Positions 1 through 6,494 are shown, counted from the first letter of the stretch. The stretch: 14,203 nt of DNA from JAGOBX01 sp036733285 (GCA_036733285.1 DAINAU010000114.1:1-14203), one strand, 5' to 3'. The notes: generated by a model from the letters alone, not told the origin. Numbers and translations are program-made.

Positions 1-165
1 TCTGAACAAACTAAAACTACAATAGATATTACGTCTAATATGGAAACTATCACCAATTCTACCGAGAACGCTTATCTTAATACCAAAACCATAACCGAAT
101 CGGCGCAAAAATTAAAACAGATTTCGGAAGGATTGACAAATCAATTAAGCGGTTTTAATATCTGA
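1..165 (+). CDS. Methyl-accepting chemotaxis protein, C-terminal end (5' truncated by window)
   Basis: The window opens in frame with the last 54 residues of a protein that stops at TGA (163-165). The segment is rich in Ser, Thr, Asn and Glu and has the heptad-like helical character of the distal leg of a chemoreceptor signalling domain. It contains runs such as TKTITESAQKLKQISEGL, then ends with L..QLSGFNI. Many methyl-accepting chemotaxis proteins end in this way, with a helix carrying methylation-type S/T/E pairs and then a short hydrophobic F-x-I tail. Such a receptor would sit in the inner membrane and pass ligand signals to CheA/CheW. The ligand-binding and hairpin-tip regions lie outside the window, so the call rests on composition and the end motif only. 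The gene's 3' end also contains a perfect promoter for the next gene. Confidence 0.6.
   Translation, partial: SEQTKTTIDITSNMETITNSTENAYLNTKTITESAQKLKQISEGLTNQLSGFNI
133..161 (+). promoter_or_regulatory. Consensus sigma-70-type promoter inside the 3' end of the chemoreceptor gene
   Basis: TTGACA (133-138) and TAATAT (156-161) are separated by exactly 17 bases. The -35 box is a perfect match and the -10 box matches at 5 of 6 positions. Transcription would begin near 168, giving a leader of about 47 nt before the ATG at 215. A second TATAAT at 183-188 has no recognisable -35 box. Confidence 0.6.
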
Positions 166-214
166 AAATTATTTCCCTATATTATAATCTAATAGCATTA
201 AGGAGAGCTTTTGA

Positions 215-1936
215 ATGTATCAAAAAAATATTGTTATCGATGGAAATTATATCTGTAGAAATTATTCCGACCTTATCAACGGAGCCATTTTTAAAAAAAC
301 GCTTATCAAGTTTTTAGAACAATCTAAAAACGACGAGCATATAACCGAATTATTGAATAATATTAGATCCAATAAGATTGATAATTTGATTTTGTTTTTT
401 TCGCTGCTTTCCCAATTTCCTTTAAAACAAGAAAAAATATATAAAAAAACCGGTTTTTCTTTCCTTGCTGAAAATAGATATTTAATAAAACATTTTACGT
501 TGAAATTTTATGATTTCTGGAGATCCCACAATAGATTTATGATTAAACATGAGTCTTTTCCTGAAAATCAAACGGCAAGGGCGATAAAAAAATACGAGTT
601 CTGCGAGTGCAACGAATCCTTAAAATTAACCATATTAAATCTTTTTAGACAAATCAACGAAAATATTGCGGTTGACAGAAATAAAGTTTTCAGACAGATA
701 ACGGCTTCGGCCGAATGTTCTTTTTTAACGAAAACTATTGAAACGCCGTTCGCTAAAGCTTATAAACAATTCAAATCGGTTAAAACGGTTTGGTTTGTTT
801 CGCTTCTTCATCCGGTTATTTATTACACCTTGCAGAATAAAAGAACCGGACTAACAAAAATCACGGAAGAAAATCTTTTGAAAAAATCGCGGAGTAAATT
901 TTCCGAATTTATTTGTTTTCCATTAATGGTGGGAAATTATTTTATTCACGTTTATACGCATCCTGATTTTCTTCATCTCGGAGCAAGTCTCGCAAATCTA
1001 ATGGAACTCGCAGACGTGGAAAAACTTTCTGAAAAACCGGACGGAGCCGTGGTTTTCGGATTGGAAGAAAATCTGTTCAACGGCAATCATGCGGGGCTCG
1101 TATATGAAGACGATGTTTTGAATATGCCTATCGGTTGCGTTCCGAAATCGGAAATTGTCGATTACTTCGGTTATATGAAAAAAATGATTTTAACGATTCA
1201 TAATATTATCTGCATCAAAGAGAACAATTTGCCGATTCACGGCGCTTTCGCCAAAATCTCGTTGAAATCAGGCGAATCCCTGAATATAATGTTTATCGGC
1301 GACAGCGGCGCCGGTAAATCCGAAACCCTCGAAGCGCTTAATAAACTTCAAAAACAATTGAAATCGCTTGAGATATATATAGACGATATGGGAAGCGTGT
1401 TTTTTGCAAATAAAGAATGCGTCGCGGTCGGCGCTGAAATAGGGGCGTTTGTGCGGCTTGACGATTTGGACCCGGGATATGCGTACAACGCTATTGACAG
1501 AGCGATATTTATGAATCCAAATACAAAAAACGCAAGGGTAATAATTCCGTTTGCCGATTATTTTACAGTATCTTCGCCGCATAAAATCGATATGATTCTT
1601 TATGCGAATAACTATGATAAACCTTCAAACGAAGACGACGTCGTTAAAATTTTCGACAATCCTATGGACGCGTATGAAATTTTCGAAGAAGGCAAAAGAA
1701 TGGCTAAAGGCACTACAAACGAATCCGGTATTACGACAAGTTATTTTTCCAATCCTTTTGGAGCGGTTCAGTATAAAACGCTGCATGATAAAATCGCGAA
1801 AAAATATTTTTCAAAATTTAAGGAATTCAACGTTAAAGTCGGCGAAATAAAAACTCAGCTCGGCGTCGAAGGATTTGAACAAAAAGGTCCTGAAACCGCC
1901 GCTAAAAGTTTAATTAAATTGATAAAACAACAATAA
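215..1936 (+). CDS. HPr kinase/PEP carboxykinase-like P-loop protein with long N-terminal region
   Basis: The start ATG follows a good ribosome binding site (AAGGAG, 200-205). Residues 1 to about 320 resemble nothing I recognise and look helical. The C-terminal part carries a Walker A loop, GDSGAGKSE, at residues 362-370, preceded by an 'IHGAF' strand. An acidic strand, IYIDDMG (387-393), follows. The 'GxSGxGKSE' form is the one seen in HPr kinase/phosphorylase and its PEP-carboxykinase relatives. A later conserved-looking block (KGTTNESGITTSYFSNPFG, then GVEGFEQKGPETAAK near the C-terminus) resembles large PEP-carboxykinase-like proteins usually left uncharacterised. At 573 aa it is far longer than classical HprK (about 310 aa). 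The family implies nucleotide or phosphate chemistry on a protein or small acid, but the substrate cannot be named. It is monocistronic, with its own promoter and a terminator behind it. Confidence 0.6.
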   Translation: MYQKNIVIDGNYICRNYSDLINGAIFKKTLIKFLEQSKNDEHITELLNNIRSNKIDNLILFFSLLSQFPLKQEKIYKKTGFSFLAENRYLIKHFTLKFYDFWRSHNRFMIKHESFPENQTARAIKKYEFCECNESLKLTILNLFRQINENIAVDRNKVFRQITASAECSFLTKTIETPFAKAYKQFKSVKTVWFVSLLHPVIYYTLQNKRTGLTKITEENLLKKSRSKFSEFICFPLMVGNYFIHVYTHPDFLHLGASLANLMELADVEKLSEKPDGAVVFGLEENLFNGNHAGLVYEDDVLNMPIGCVPKSEIVDYFGYMKKMILTIHNIICIKENNLPIHGAFAKISLKSGESLNIMFIGDSGAGKSETLEALNKLQKQLKSLEIYIDDMGSVFFANKECVAVGAEIGAFVRLDDLDPGYAYNAIDRAIFMNPNTKNARVIIPFADYFTVSSPHKIDMILYANNYDKPSNEDDVVKIFDNPMDAYEIFEEGKRMAKGTTNESGITTSYFSNPFGAVQYKTLHDKIAKKYFSKFKEFNVKVGEIKTQLGVEGFEQKGPETAAKSLIKLIKQQ

Positions 1937-1973
1937 TATAATATAATTTTTTAACTTATAAATATTAATAAAA

Positions 1974-2001
1974 GCGGACATAATTATAATTATCCGTTTT
2001 T
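1974..2001 (+). terminator. Probable intrinsic terminator of the HPrK-like gene
   Basis: The arms GCGGA(CA)TAATTA and TAATTATCCG form a bulged hairpin (about 1975-1996) that runs directly into TTTTT (1997-2001). It lies 38 bases past the stop codon. The stem is AT-rich apart from CGG/CCG, so it is probably of moderate strength. Confidence 0.55.
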
Positions 2002-2096
2002 AGTTTTACCAATTGCAAATTTTGTTTTTTAATCTTATTTCGATTAATACCTTGAAGTTTGTTTCGGAAATTTAATTTTTTTTTAATTCATCAATA

Positions 2097-2136
2097 CGCC
2101 TCGCAGTTTGGTTTGCTTTTGCTGCGAGGCGGTTCA
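2097..2136. repeat. Family C palindromic repeat, copy 1 (directly before thiS)
   Basis: CGCCTCGCAG (2097-2106) pairs perfectly with CTGCGAGGCG (2122-2131) around a 15-base loop and is followed by GTTCAT. Copy 2 at 2621-2650 has the same core palindrome and the same GTTCAT tail, and a similar AT-rich lead-in ending ATAC. The right arm sits 15-24 bases before the thiS ATG, so the hairpin occupies its leader. Confidence 0.7.
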
Positions 2137-2146
2137 TATATTTGTT

Positions 2147-2350
2147 ATGGAAATAACGATTAACGGGTTAAAAAGGACTTTGGATTCAAGCAATATGGTT
2201 TTAAAAGATTTGTTGAAACTCTATTCGCTTGAATCCGGAAATTTAGTGATAGAATGCAATTCTAAAATAGTTAACATTGAAGAATATGGTTCTTTTCAAA
2301 TCGCCGATAATGATATTTTGAATATTTTTTCTTTTGTTGGCGGCGGTTGA
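2147..2350 (+). CDS. thiS: ThiS-like sulfur carrier protein
   Basis: This is a 67-aa beta-grasp (ubiquitin-like) protein. It begins MEITINGLKR, which is the first strand and turn, followed by a helix (VLKDLLKLYSLE), a strand, and a 'DNDILNIFSFVGGG' tail. The Gly-Gly end is the feature that is adenylylated by ThiF and converted to a thiocarboxylate that donates sulfur to the thiazole of thiamine. Length and terminal motif both fit ThiS. An upstream in-frame start at 2108 would add 13 residues that are encoded inside a repeat hairpin, so ATG 2147 is preferred. No good Shine-Dalgarno is present: GAGG at 2126-2129 is 17 bases away. No thiG, thiF, thiH or thiE is present in the window, so it is an orphan here. 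Related carriers such as MoaD-like proteins cannot be fully excluded. Confidence 0.75.
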   Translation: MEITINGLKRTLDSSNMVLKDLLKLYSLESGNLVIECNSKIVNIEEYGSFQIADNDILNIFSFVGGG

Positions 2351-2377
2351 TTTCAATACAACAACTAAAATCGTTTT

Positions 2378-2565
2378 AACCTGAAAACTGCAATAGAATT
2401 TTAAAAATTGCTGAAAGTAAGGAAAAACATTGATTTTGAGCGTTTTTTCAAAAGCATTAATTTTTACTCGGCAGTTTTCAGGTTTTTAGAAGTTTTAACA
2501 AACATGCAATTATGTTTTGAAAAACTTCACTTAATGTTTAATGCGCTATCAGGGTTTAATAAGAG
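2378..2565. repeat. Family B dispersed element, copy 1 (14-bp inverted ends) plus 3' flank shared with copy 3
   Basis: AACCTGAAAACTGC (2378-2391) is the perfect reverse complement of GCAGTTTTCAGGTT (2471-2484), bounding a 107-bp unit. Its interior matches copy 2 at 4597-4692 in opposite orientation, including a shared 17-mer ending TCAAAAGCATTAA (2444-2460). The sequence after the right end, from 2515, shares 18 consecutive bases with copy 3 (6661-6678). No convincing protein is encoded: the small reading frame within it is overwritten by the repeat. Confidence 0.7.
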
Positions 2566-2581
2566 ATTAGGGTTAATTCCC

Positions 2582-2650
2582 CGAAGCTTGCTTCGATTCC
2601 ATATTTCTTAATTTCTTTGATACCTCGCAGCTTACTGCGAGGTAGTTCAT
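2582..2650. repeat. Family C palindromic repeat, copy 2, with an adjacent CGAAGC hairpin
   Basis: CGAAGC/GCTTCG (2582-2587 and 2590-2595) form a compact palindrome. About 25 bases on, TACCTCGCAG (2621-2630) and CTGCGAGGTA (2635-2644) form a perfect 10-bp stem with loop CTTA, followed by GTTCAT. It lies between the convergent thiS and pyrophosphatase genes and could slow polymerase from either side, although no long T-run follows on either strand. The layout resembles REP-type extragenic palindromes. Confidence 0.7.
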
Positions 2651-2691
2651 TTTACATTATTCGGGTTTAACGCTTTAGAATAAATTTTGAA

Positions 2692-4344
2692 TTAAACGAA
2701 TAATCTCGATAATGCCGGGACAACTTGTTTTTTTCTTGAAAGTATTCCTTTCAAATCGAATATATTTTTTTCAAGCTCCGGCCAGGGCAGAAGCCTTTTA
2801 ATTTTGTCGTCTGTTATAGCGAATAATACGCTTGATTGCGCCGAAATATCTGTAACAAGCAGACTTATCAAATTAAACTTGCCTGATTTGAATTCGGAAT
2901 TTAATATTTCAAATATACGTTTTCTGTATTTCAATACTTGAGGCATTCCTACTGTTTCAATTTGTCCTATTCCTATTTTATTTTCGTTCATATCGAATGT
3001 TTTAAAATCGGACAATACGGCGTCTTTAATATTTTTATCGTTTATAACCGAACCGGCTTTAAAAAATTCTTCCGCGAATTGGATATAATCAATATTTGCA
3101 AAAGAATTAAGCCATTTGATCATTTTTTTATCAATATCAGTTGTAGTCGGGCTTTTTAATATTACAGTATCGGAAAGAATTCCGGCTATCAATAATTTTG
3201 CTATGACTGCGGAAGGAGAAACTCCGGAATTTCTGTATTGCATAGCGACAATAGTCGAGGCGCTACCCACCGGCAGATTAATAAATGTAATCGGTTTAAT
3301 GGTTTGGAAAGTGGAAATTCTATGATGATCTACGATTTCAAGTATCTCAACGTCGTTTATTCCTTCGAGCGTCTGAGTCGGTTCGTTATGATCTACAAGA
3401 ATAATATTTTTATAATTCTTTCTTAAAAAAACGCTTCTTGTTATGACTCCGTTCAGTTTGCCGTTTTCGTCAAGCGCCATTATTCCTTTTACCTTGTCCT
3501 TTTCCACGATGCCTCTGGCTTCTTCGAGGGTTTTTTTATAGTAAATAGTTTTAAAATCGTTTGAATAAATATATTTTACAGGAATGCATTGTTTAAGCAG
3601 AAACACTATTCTGGATGTGTTTGATGATGTTGAGATTAGCGTTATATTTTTTTTTGACGCGAGTTTCGTTATTGTTTTTGACGGAGGACAGTTTTCGGAA
3701 AGTATTATCGCTTTGGAATTGTAAGAGCAAGCTATTCTCTGCAAATCGTATCTGTCGTCTGTAATTATTATTTTTGGAATATCGGGATTCTTGGAAATCA
3801 TTTTTTTAAAAGCGTTTATGGAGCCGGTTGTAAGAATTATTTCAAACTCTTCGTCTTTTGTAATATCGGAACATCGGTTTAATAAATTTCCGGATATTAC
3901 TTCGCAAATCGAATTTATATTTGTTATGATTTTGTCGGAACTGAAAAGTTTTAGCAGATTATTTGTAACAATAGAAAGCGTCAATAATCCTTCCGGTTTT
4001 TTTTCCGAATCAACGACAGGCAGATACCTTATTCCGAATTTTTCGAATTTGACAAGCGCGTTATGAAGCGGTTCGTAATTATGAATCGATATAATATCCC
4101 GTATCATTACTTCCGCCACTCTCGTTTTAATATCGTTCAAGATTACCGGCGGCTTGACGTTCAATTTATTTAATATATAACTCGTCTGAAAATTAAGTAT
4201 GCCGGCTCTTGCGGCTCGAATGTTTGTGTAACCAATTTTTTTTTTTAATTCGGCGTATGCTATGGCTGAAACGATTGAGTCGGTATCCGGATTTCTATGG
4301 CCGACCACATATATAAGTTCGTTTAATTTCGAATCTTTTTCCAT
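2692..4344 (-). CDS. ppaC: Manganese-dependent inorganic pyrophosphatase with CBS and DRTGG regulatory domains
   Basis: This 550-aa DHH-family (family II) pyrophosphatase hydrolyses pyrophosphate to phosphate in the cytoplasm. The N-terminal motif GHRNPDTDS supplies metal ligands H16, D20 and D22, and the family's DHH triad is D339-H340-H341. The C-terminal DHHA2 domain ends with SRKKQ (536-540), which binds substrate phosphates. Between the first motif and the catalytic remainder is a regulatory insert of about 240 residues: a CBS motif (starting near MIRDIISIHNYEP), a DRTGG-like domain (from about residue 145) and a second CBS motif (near KKTLEEARGIVEKDKVKGIMA). In characterised relatives this insert binds adenine nucleotides. 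The ATG at 4344 has AAGGAA at good spacing; the longer reading from a TTG at 4368 lacks a ribosome site. The gene stands alone between repeats. Confidence 0.93.
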   Translation of the reverse strand: MEKDSKLNELIYVVGHRNPDTDSIVSAIAYAELKKKIGYTNIRAARAGILNFQTSYILNKLNVKPPVILNDIKTRVAEVMIRDIISIHNYEPLHNALVKFEKFGIRYLPVVDSEKKPEGLLTLSIVTNNLLKLFSSDKIITNINSICEVISGNLLNRCSDITKDEEFEIILTTGSINAFKKMISKNPDIPKIIITDDRYDLQRIACSYNSKAIILSENCPPSKTITKLASKKNITLISTSSNTSRIVFLLKQCIPVKYIYSNDFKTIYYKKTLEEARGIVEKDKVKGIMALDENGKLNGVITRSVFLRKNYKNIILVDHNEPTQTLEGINDVEILEIVDHHRISTFQTIKPITFINLPVGSASTIVAMQYRNSGVSPSAVIAKLLIAGILSDTVILKSPTTTDIDKKMIKWLNSFANIDYIQFAEEFFKAGSVINDKNIKDAVLSDFKTFDMNENKIGIGQIETVGMPQVLKYRKRIFEILNSEFKSGKFNLISLLVTDISAQSSVLFAITDDKIKRLLPWPELEKNIFDLKGILSRKKQVVPALSRLFV

Positions 4345-4404
4345 AAAAAAATTTCCTTGAAAATTCAATTGCTGCGGTTTTGTTAATATTCGGCGGATAT
4401 AATT

Positions 4405-4432
4405 ATCATATAAACGCGCATAAGTTTTTCAA
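4405..4432 (-). promoter_or_regulatory. Candidate promoter for the pyrophosphatase
   Basis: Read on the minus strand, TTGAAA (4427-4432) and TATGAT (4405-4410) are separated by 16 bases, giving a leader of about 55-60 nt. The boxes are good but the spacing is slightly short. Confidence 0.4.
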
Positions 4433-4456
4433 CATATAATAATAAAATAATATTAT

Positions 4457-4570
4457 TCTAAAATACTCCAACCGCGAAAGCGGTTGAATTTTACATAACC
4501 TCAGGTTGTCTGCGCGGAGCGCAGACAACCTGAGGGATGCAATCTATTAACCCTGAAGGGGTTGAATTTT
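4457..4570. repeat. Family A repeat, copy 1: three hairpins including a perfect 17-bp stem
   Basis: Three palindromes are strung together. The first is CAACCGC-GAAA-GCGGTTG (4469-4486). The second has 17-base arms at 4499-4515 and 4519-4535, perfectly complementary with loop GGA. The third is AACCC/GGGTT (4549-4563). The first and third are each followed by TTGAATTTTA. Copy 2 at 12511-12600 shares the lead-in, the first hairpin region, the GAATTTTACATAACC link and the GGA loop. Together with copy B2 it fills the 4369-4735 gap, which has no gene. Confidence 0.75.
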
Positions 4571-4596
4571 AAGACGATAAAAAACTTAAAAAATTC

Positions 4597-4692
4597 AATC
4601 TGAAATTTAATGCTTTTGAAAAATTTCTCAAAGTCAATTTTTTTCATACTTTAAACATTTTTCAAAATTCTAATACGGTTTTCAGATTAAAC
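4597..4692. repeat. Family B dispersed element, copy 2 (inverted relative to copies 1 and 3)
   Basis: The ends AATCTGAAA (4597-4605) and TTTCAGATT (4680-4688) are perfect 9-bp inverted repeats bounding about 92 bp. Read on the minus strand, positions 4692 to 4658 match copy 3 (6636-6670) at 34 of 35 bases. The other end shares a 17-mer with copy 1. The high identity between copies suggests recent spread or gene conversion. Confidence 0.75.
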
Positions 4693-4735
4693 AACGTTGT
4701 CCCCTGAACCGACTTTTTAAAACAAAGTATTTGGT

Positions 4736-5266
4736 TTATATGGTTTCAGGACCGAAATATTCTTTCGGATGTTTGCAACAGGGACATTTTGCCGGCGGTT
4801 CTTTGCCTTCGACTATATAACCGCATTTTGAGCATTTCCATTTAACTGGAGTTTCGCTCTTGAAAAATGTTCCGTTTTCAACTTTTGCAAGAAGTTTTTT
4901 ATATCTTTCTCTGTGATGCGCCTCGACTTTTGCAATCTGATTGAATAACGCTTGGATATCTTTAAATCCTTCATCAGCCGCGGTTTTAGCGAATTCCGGA
5001 TACATAGTTACGGTTTCATAATTTTCCCCGTCCATAGCTTCTTTTAAATTTTCAGCGGTATTTCCGATACCGTTCAGAAATTTGAATTCGTCTTTCGCAT
5101 GCTGCATTTCATTTAAAGCTGTTTCGTCAAAAATATCCGCGATATAATGATAACCTTCTTTTCTGGCGACTTTAGCGAAATAATTATATTTATTCCGCGC
5201 TTGAGATTCGCCTGAAAAAGCCGCCATTAAATTTTTTTCCGTTTTTGAACCTTTTAATTCAGACAT
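4736..5266 (-). CDS. rbr: Rubrerythrin
   Basis: A 176-aa non-haem diiron peroxidase that reduces hydrogen peroxide to water in the cytoplasm of anaerobes. The N-terminal four-helix domain begins with the family signature around E20 (AAFSGESQARNKYNYFA). It continues with ETALNEMQHAKDEF and, late in the domain, FNQIAKVEAHHRERY, which supply further carboxylate and His ligands. The C-terminal rubredoxin-like domain has CSKC (C145, C148) and CPCC (C161 and C164), binding one iron for electron entry. Length and domain order are standard, and an extra Cys (C163) sits within the second knuckle. A strong AAAGGAGG precedes the ATG. It is last in the perR, ferritin-like, rubrerythrin cluster but separated by 221 bp holding several hairpins and a PerR-like box, so it probably has its own control. 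Confidence 0.95.
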   Translation of the reverse strand: MSELKGSKTEKNLMAAFSGESQARNKYNYFAKVARKEGYHYIADIFDETALNEMQHAKDEFKFLNGIGNTAENLKEAMDGENYETVTMYPEFAKTAADEGFKDIQALFNQIAKVEAHHRERYKKLLAKVENGTFFKSETPVKWKCSKCGYIVEGKEPPAKCPCCKHPKEYFGPETI

Positions 5267-5288
5267 AAAAATTCCTCCTTTAATATTC

Positions 5289-5381
5289 GAAAATCGTTTT
5301 GCGATTTTCTCAACTTTTTAAAAGTTGAAGATTAAAAAAAGCGCTAAAACGCTGTAGTTTATATCGATTTCAAAGCGCTTT
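5289..5381 (-). promoter_or_regulatory. Structured leader upstream of rubrerythrin (three hairpins)
   Basis: In transcription order on the minus strand there are three stems. The first is AAAGCGCT/AGCGCTTT (arms 5374-5381 and 5338-5345), running into seven Ts (5334-5340). The second is TCAACTTT/AAAGTTGA (5310-5328). The third is GAAAATCG/CGATTTTC (5289-5309, perfect 8 bp), ending about 10 bases before the AAAGGAGG site. The first looks terminator-like. The set could be an attenuator or a stabilising leader; it matches no riboswitch class I know. Confidence 0.45.
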
Positions 5382-5413
5382 AAAAAAAAATATTCTTGCC
5401 GTAAATGCAAGAA
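5382..5413 (-). terminator. Probable intrinsic terminator after the ferritin-like gene
   Basis: On the minus strand TTCTTGC (5407-5413) pairs with GCAAGAA (5393-5399) across a 7-base loop, then TA and nine Ts (5382-5390). It ends the perR/ferritin-like transcript about 75 bases after the stop, unless it acts inside a longer rubrerythrin leader. Confidence 0.6.
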
Positions 5414-5429
5414 ATTATTGATAATATAC

Positions 5430-5444
5430 TAATAATACTTATTA
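5430..5444. promoter_or_regulatory. Candidate PerR operator upstream of rubrerythrin
   Basis: TAATAATACTTATTA is a perfect 6-3-6 palindrome, equal to a 7-1-7 box with one central mismatch. It has the geometry of Fur-family operators and resembles the box in the perR promoter (6472-6486): both fit TAAKARTWMTTMTTA. It lies in the spacer between the ferritin-like gene and rubrerythrin. No clear -35/-10 pair accompanies it. Confidence 0.5.
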
Positions 5445-5487
5445 ACGCTTTTATTATATCGGCTGAATAACGACAAAATATCATCGT

Positions 5488-6000
5488 TTAAACTTTCATT
5501 TTTTTTAAATCTTTTTTCATTCTGTCAATATCATTAATCCAGTCTTCGATGTCTTGTTCGTGTTCAAGTTCTTCGTTTAAAATATTAACGGCCATTTGAT
5601 GCGTAGAATGGTCTATGCCGTTTGTAAAATCCGCGATTCCTTTGTAACGTTCGATAGCGCAGCGTTCGCCTTTTAAATTTTGTTTAAGAATTTCTTCAAT
5701 ATAGGGATCGACTGGAGCGTCGTATGCGCAGCCGCTGAGTTTCATCCAGTCTGCCGGAGTCAAAACGGGAGTTCCGCCCAATTGAATAATGCGTCCTACT
5801 ACAAGCGTGGCGTGGTTTAATTCTTGAGTGGCGTGAAGAAGAAGCTCGGGTTCAATTTCGCTTCTCATAGGCCCCTCCATAACCCGCGCCCCAATCCAAT
5901 ACTGGTAATACGCGAGCCATTCTTCGCATAATGCCTGATTAAGCGTTTTAATTAGTTTCTTTACGTCGAGCTTGATTATCTCAATGCCTCGTTTTCCCAT
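5488..6000 (-). CDS. Ferritin-like (bacterioferritin-family) diiron protein
   Basis: A 170-aa four-helix ferritin-like protein, probably for iron storage or detoxification in the cytoplasm. The pattern of diiron ligands can be traced against bacterioferritin: E27 (NQALCEEWLAYYQYW), E60 and H63 (ATQELNHA), E112 (LKGERCAIERY), E144 and H147 (NEELEHEQD). No haem-ligand assignment is made, because the usual inter-subunit Met cannot be placed with confidence. AGGAGG lies 7 bases before the ATG. The gene begins 15 bases after perR stops, so the two are co-transcribed, which fits peroxide-controlled iron sequestration. A mini-ferritin (Dps-like) or another ferritin-like oxidase function is an alternative. 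Confidence 0.8.
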   Translation of the reverse strand: MGKRGIEIIKLDVKKLIKTLNQALCEEWLAYYQYWIGARVMEGPMRSEIEPELLLHATQELNHATLVVGRIIQLGGTPVLTPADWMKLSGCAYDAPVDPYIEEILKQNLKGERCAIERYKGIADFTNGIDHSTHQMAVNILNEELEHEQDIEDWINDIDRMKKDLKKMKV

Positions 6001-6015
6001 AATTCTAACCTCCTA

Positions 6016-6459
6016 TTATGAATAAATTTTTTTACATTTTCCGCAAACGCCTTCAATAATAACTTTTTTTCTTTTTACTGCGAAATTTTCGGGTATATCG
6101 TCCGGCGTAGCGAGTTTATTATAAGGTTTGAACCAGCAATCGAAAATCTCGCCGCATTTTACGCATCTGTAATGATTGTGTTCAACCGTATTATGATCGT
6201 AACATTTTGCCGTATGATACCCTTCCACAATATTGAAAATGCCTCTTTCTGCAAAACTTATTAAAGTCCGGTTTACCGTATCAAAAGAAATATTCGGATT
6301 CTCCAAACTTATCGCTTTATAGATTTTTTCGGCGCAGGGATGATTTGCGCATTTAAGAACCGCCGAATATATGACGACTCTTTGAGGCGTTATTCTTAAT
6401 CCGGCGTTGTGAAGAATTTGTTTTATAGCGTTCAGCGCAGTTTGTTTCCGTTTATTCAT
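6016..6459 (-). CDS. perR: PerR-type peroxide-sensing Fur-family repressor
   Basis: A 147-aa Fur-family repressor with an N-terminal winged helix (LRITPQRVVIYSAVL; recognition-helix region around residues 57-67) and a C-terminal dimerisation domain. Compared with Bacillus subtilis PerR, every metal ligand is present at a constant offset of three residues. The regulatory-site ligands are H40, D88, H94, H96 and D107, and the structural Zn ligands are C99, C102, C139 and C142. D107 corresponds to PerR D104, where Fur proteins usually have Glu, so this is PerR rather than Fur. In known PerR, iron-catalysed oxidation of the His ligands releases DNA. The start ATG has no Shine-Dalgarno, and the promoter puts the transcript start on its A. 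An operator overlaps the promoter, giving autoregulation. Confidence 0.9.
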   Translation of the reverse strand: MNKRKQTALNAIKQILHNAGLRITPQRVVIYSAVLKCANHPCAEKIYKAISLENPNISFDTVNRTLISFAERGIFNIVEGYHTAKCYDHNTVEHNHYRCVKCGEIFDCWFKPYNKLATPDDIPENFAVKRKKVIIEGVCGKCKKIYS

Positions 6460-6465
6460 TTGACT

Positions 6466-6494
6466 ACTATATAAGAGTTATTCTTATTTGTCAA
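6466..6494 (-). promoter_or_regulatory. perR promoter, apparently giving a leaderless mRNA
   Basis: On the minus strand, TTGACA (6489-6494) and TATAGT (6466-6471) are separated by exactly 17 bases. Seven bases after the -10 is position 6459, the A of the perR ATG, so there is no room for a leader or ribosome binding site. Confidence 0.75.
6472..6486. promoter_or_regulatory. PerR autoregulatory operator between -35 and -10
   Basis: TAAGAGTTATTCTTA is a 7-1-7 inverted repeat with 6 of 7 matching pairs. It fills 15 of the 17 spacer bases of the perR promoter, the expected place for a Fur-family repressor to block polymerase. Confidence 0.65.

Noticed and set aside
1937..2146. Possible TPP riboswitch before thiS
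   Set aside because: The conserved THI-box core could not be found; the only structure is the family C palindrome and the upstream terminator.
2408..2611. 67-aa reading frame (+) between thiS and the pyrophosphatase gene
   Set aside because: It runs through family B repeat copy 1 and a palindrome, has no ribosome site and no recognisable protein pattern.
4345..4368. Longer TTG start for the pyrophosphatase
   Set aside because: The ATG at 4344 has AAGGAA at proper spacing and leaves the usual short N-terminus before GHRNPDTDS.
2097..4692. CRISPR array, because of several repeated palindromes
   Set aside because: Repeats are few, unequally spaced, in both orientations and without uniform spacers, and there are no cas genes.
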